From NCBI RefSeq assembly GCF_020524285.1, contig NZ_JAIVKX010000002.1, positions 186,001-250,000 of the forward strand: a stretch of 64,000 bases of DNA. Direction: 5' to 3'. The position numbers and the translations under genes were made by a program. The notes below the pieces were generated by a model. That model was given only the letters and a program-made list of their open reading frames with translations, did no database searches and was not told the origin of the DNA. This stretch comes from Alloyangia pacifica. Lineage in GTDB: Bacteria; Pseudomonadota; Alphaproteobacteria; Rhodobacterales; Rhodobacteraceae. This document shows, one piece after another, positions 63,077 to 64,000 of the stretch (the stretch's first letter is position 1; each line of letters starts with the position of its first letter).

Positions 63077-63508
63077 ATGCGCAGCCGGTCCGACCGTATC
63101 CGTCACGCCCTCAGCTTCGAGCTGCTGGGCCTTGCCCTCATCACCCCGCTTGGCGCCTGGGCCTTCGATCGCGAGATGCACGAGATTGGCCTCGTTGCGC
63201 TGGTCTGCGCCACGGTGGCGACGGGCTGGAACTACCTCTACAACCTGCTGTTCGACCTGTGGATGTCGCGCCGCTACGGCCACACCCGCAAGAGCCTGCG
63301 CCTGCGGGTGATCCACGCCGCGCTCTTCGAGCTTGGCCTGTTGCTGGGCCTGGCGCCCTATATCGCCTGGGAGCTGGGGGTGAGCCTCGGCCATGCGCTG
63401 GTGATGGACATGGGCTTCGCGGGCTTCTACCTGGTCTATGCCTTCGTCTTCAACTGGGCCTACGACCTGATCTTCCCGGTGCCGGCCTCGCGGCCCGCGC
63501 GCGGCTGA
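63077..63508 (+). CDS. PACE-family efflux transporter
   Basis: Inner-membrane protein of 143 residues with four predicted spans in two repeated halves (BTP domain repeats). Typical residues are RIRHALSFELLGL at the start, WNYLYNLLFDLW at the end of the first half, and RVIHAALFELGL with FNWAYDLIFP in the second. Members export biocides such as chlorhexidine and polyamines in other proteobacteria; this is a family-based inference. AAGGAG precedes the ATG. Confidence 0.9.
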   Translation: MRSRSDRIRHALSFELLGLALITPLGAWAFDREMHEIGLVALVCATVATGWNYLYNLLFDLWMSRRYGHTRKSLRLRVIHAALFELGLLLGLAPYIAWELGVSLGHALVMDMGFAGFYLVYAFVFNWAYDLIFPVPASRPARG

Positions 63509-63516
63509 TCCCGCGC

Positions 63517-63577
63517 CTTCTTCTCTTTCAAAATACGCCGGGGGAGCCGCGCGAAGCGCGGCGGGGGCGGAGCCCCC
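63517..63577 (-). repeat. Dispersed composite intergenic element, copy 5
   Basis: Read on the minus strand, a GGGGGC-TCC-GCCCCC hairpin (63577-63563) and a GCCGCGC-TTC-GCGCGGC hairpin (63562-63546) are followed by CCCCCGGCGTATTTTG and AAAGAGAAGAAGG. The layout matches copy 2 at 29947-30003. It sits just after the efflux gene. Confidence 0.65.
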
Positions 63578-63752
63578 TCTCGTCTGATGTGCCCGGCTGC
63601 GTTGGGCGGGCGCGGGGCGGGCGTGGGGCGCTCTGTTGTCTGATCTGCGGATGTGCCGGGACGGGAGGGCAGAAAGCCCTTGAGTTGACCAGCCAGAGCA
63701 TGCCGCGCGAGGGGGGCGTCGGCTCTCTGGCGCATCGCTGCCACGTCTCATC

Positions 63753-63896
63753 TCAGAGCGCGCAGCCGCCCTCGGTCTCGGCGCAGGCGGACGCCGGCAC
63801 GGGGGCCGGTTGCTGCTGCGCGCGGGCGCCCTGATAGGCGCCGAAGACGACAAGGGCCACCAGGGCCCCAAGCTGGATAAGGGTTGTACGGTTCAT
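63753..63896 (-). CDS. Small exported peptide of unknown function (47 residues)
   Basis: A 47-codon gene starting MNRTTLIQLGALVALVVFG, with one hydrophobic segment that could be a signal peptide ending at ARA or a membrane anchor. The mature part is short, Ala/Pro-rich and contains two Cys residues (SACAE, GGCAL). GAGGCAGAAG lies just before the ATG. It is too short for family assignment but has the coding character of the neighbours. Confidence 0.5.
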   Translation of the reverse strand: MNRTTLIQLGALVALVVFGAYQGARAQQQPAPVPASACAETEGGCAL

Positions 63897-64000
63897 CTTC
63901 TGCCTCGCCCGGGTTGCCTGGGGTCGTTGCCCTGCACCCTGTGTTGCGCCCTCACATGGGGAGCTTGCAGGCAGAATACATCAGTCGGCGGGCGGGCCGG

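Overview
The window is high-GC chromosomal DNA, almost entirely coding, of the kind expected from an alphaproteobacterium of the family Rhodobacteraceae (marine Roseobacter group; a Salipiger-like genus is possible but not proven). The support is the gene order ntrC-ntrY-ntrX-trkA-trkH-hfq-hflX, an RNase E with a long acidic insertion and an Ala/Glu/Pro-rich tail, a two-subunit pntAB, the smo/mtlK polyol operon, and an intergenic ATATTTT...AGAAGAAG motif seen five times. There is no insertion sequence, prophage, CRISPR array, rRNA or tRNA gene that I can support. This is core and lightly accessory chromosome, not a genomic island.

Layout. 1-9011: nitrogen-responsive regulators (ntrC tail, ntrY, ntrX), potassium uptake (trkA, trkH), RNA chaperone hfq and GTPase hflX. 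9061-14271: an APH-fold phosphotransferase and a penicillin acylase-family hydrolase (overlapping genes), then a beta-hydroxyacid dehydrogenase and an HpcH/HpaI aldolase whose ends meet. 14950-22531: rne, ccdA, an alpha/beta hydrolase coupled to a cytochrome P450, and class I fructose-bisphosphate aldolase. 22694-27461: a small charged protein plus a host-attachment-family protein, a LOG-family protein, a LysM/Ig-like protein and an Atm1-type ABC exporter. 27752-38128: malate synthase G and GlcG, a peptidase C26 amidotransferase, kynureninase, a small methyltransferase-like membrane protein, pntAB and trigger factor. 38284-44633: DUF2270 protein, ribosomal proteins S6-S18-L9, YceI, an M24 hydrolase coupled to an Asp/Glu-racemase-like enzyme, and a WYL regulator. 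44881-47348: tatABC with a coupled DUF815 ATPase. 47614-57585: a complete polyol catabolic operon (HAD phosphatase, SorC-type regulator, smoEFGK transporter, smoS, mtlK, xylB). 57685-61759: two L,D-transpeptidases and a two-component system. 61869-63896: LLM flavin oxidoreductase, PACE-type efflux protein and a 47-residue exported peptide.

Genes that work together. The polyol operon imports sorbitol, mannitol or arabitol, oxidises them to fructose or xylulose and phosphorylates xylulose; a long inverted repeat between regulator and binding-protein gene is a good operator candidate. The two-component system at 59764-61759 has an 11-bp-period TTAA direct repeat in its own promoter region, and a second copy lies upstream of the nearer L,D-transpeptidase. 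This suggests a local cell-wall regulon, although the same sites also fit the CtrA consensus. The WYL regulator has two tandem palindromic sites upstream of it, and the aldolase gene has a GntR-like palindrome in its promoter region.

I did not find a convincing new defence, mobile or secretion system. The most interesting items are regulatory: the TTAA boxes with the transpeptidases, two minisatellite arrays in one 470-bp gap, the WYL operator pair and the dispersed intergenic element. Some gene pairs of uncertain function also stand out (P450 with hydrolase, M24 with racemase).
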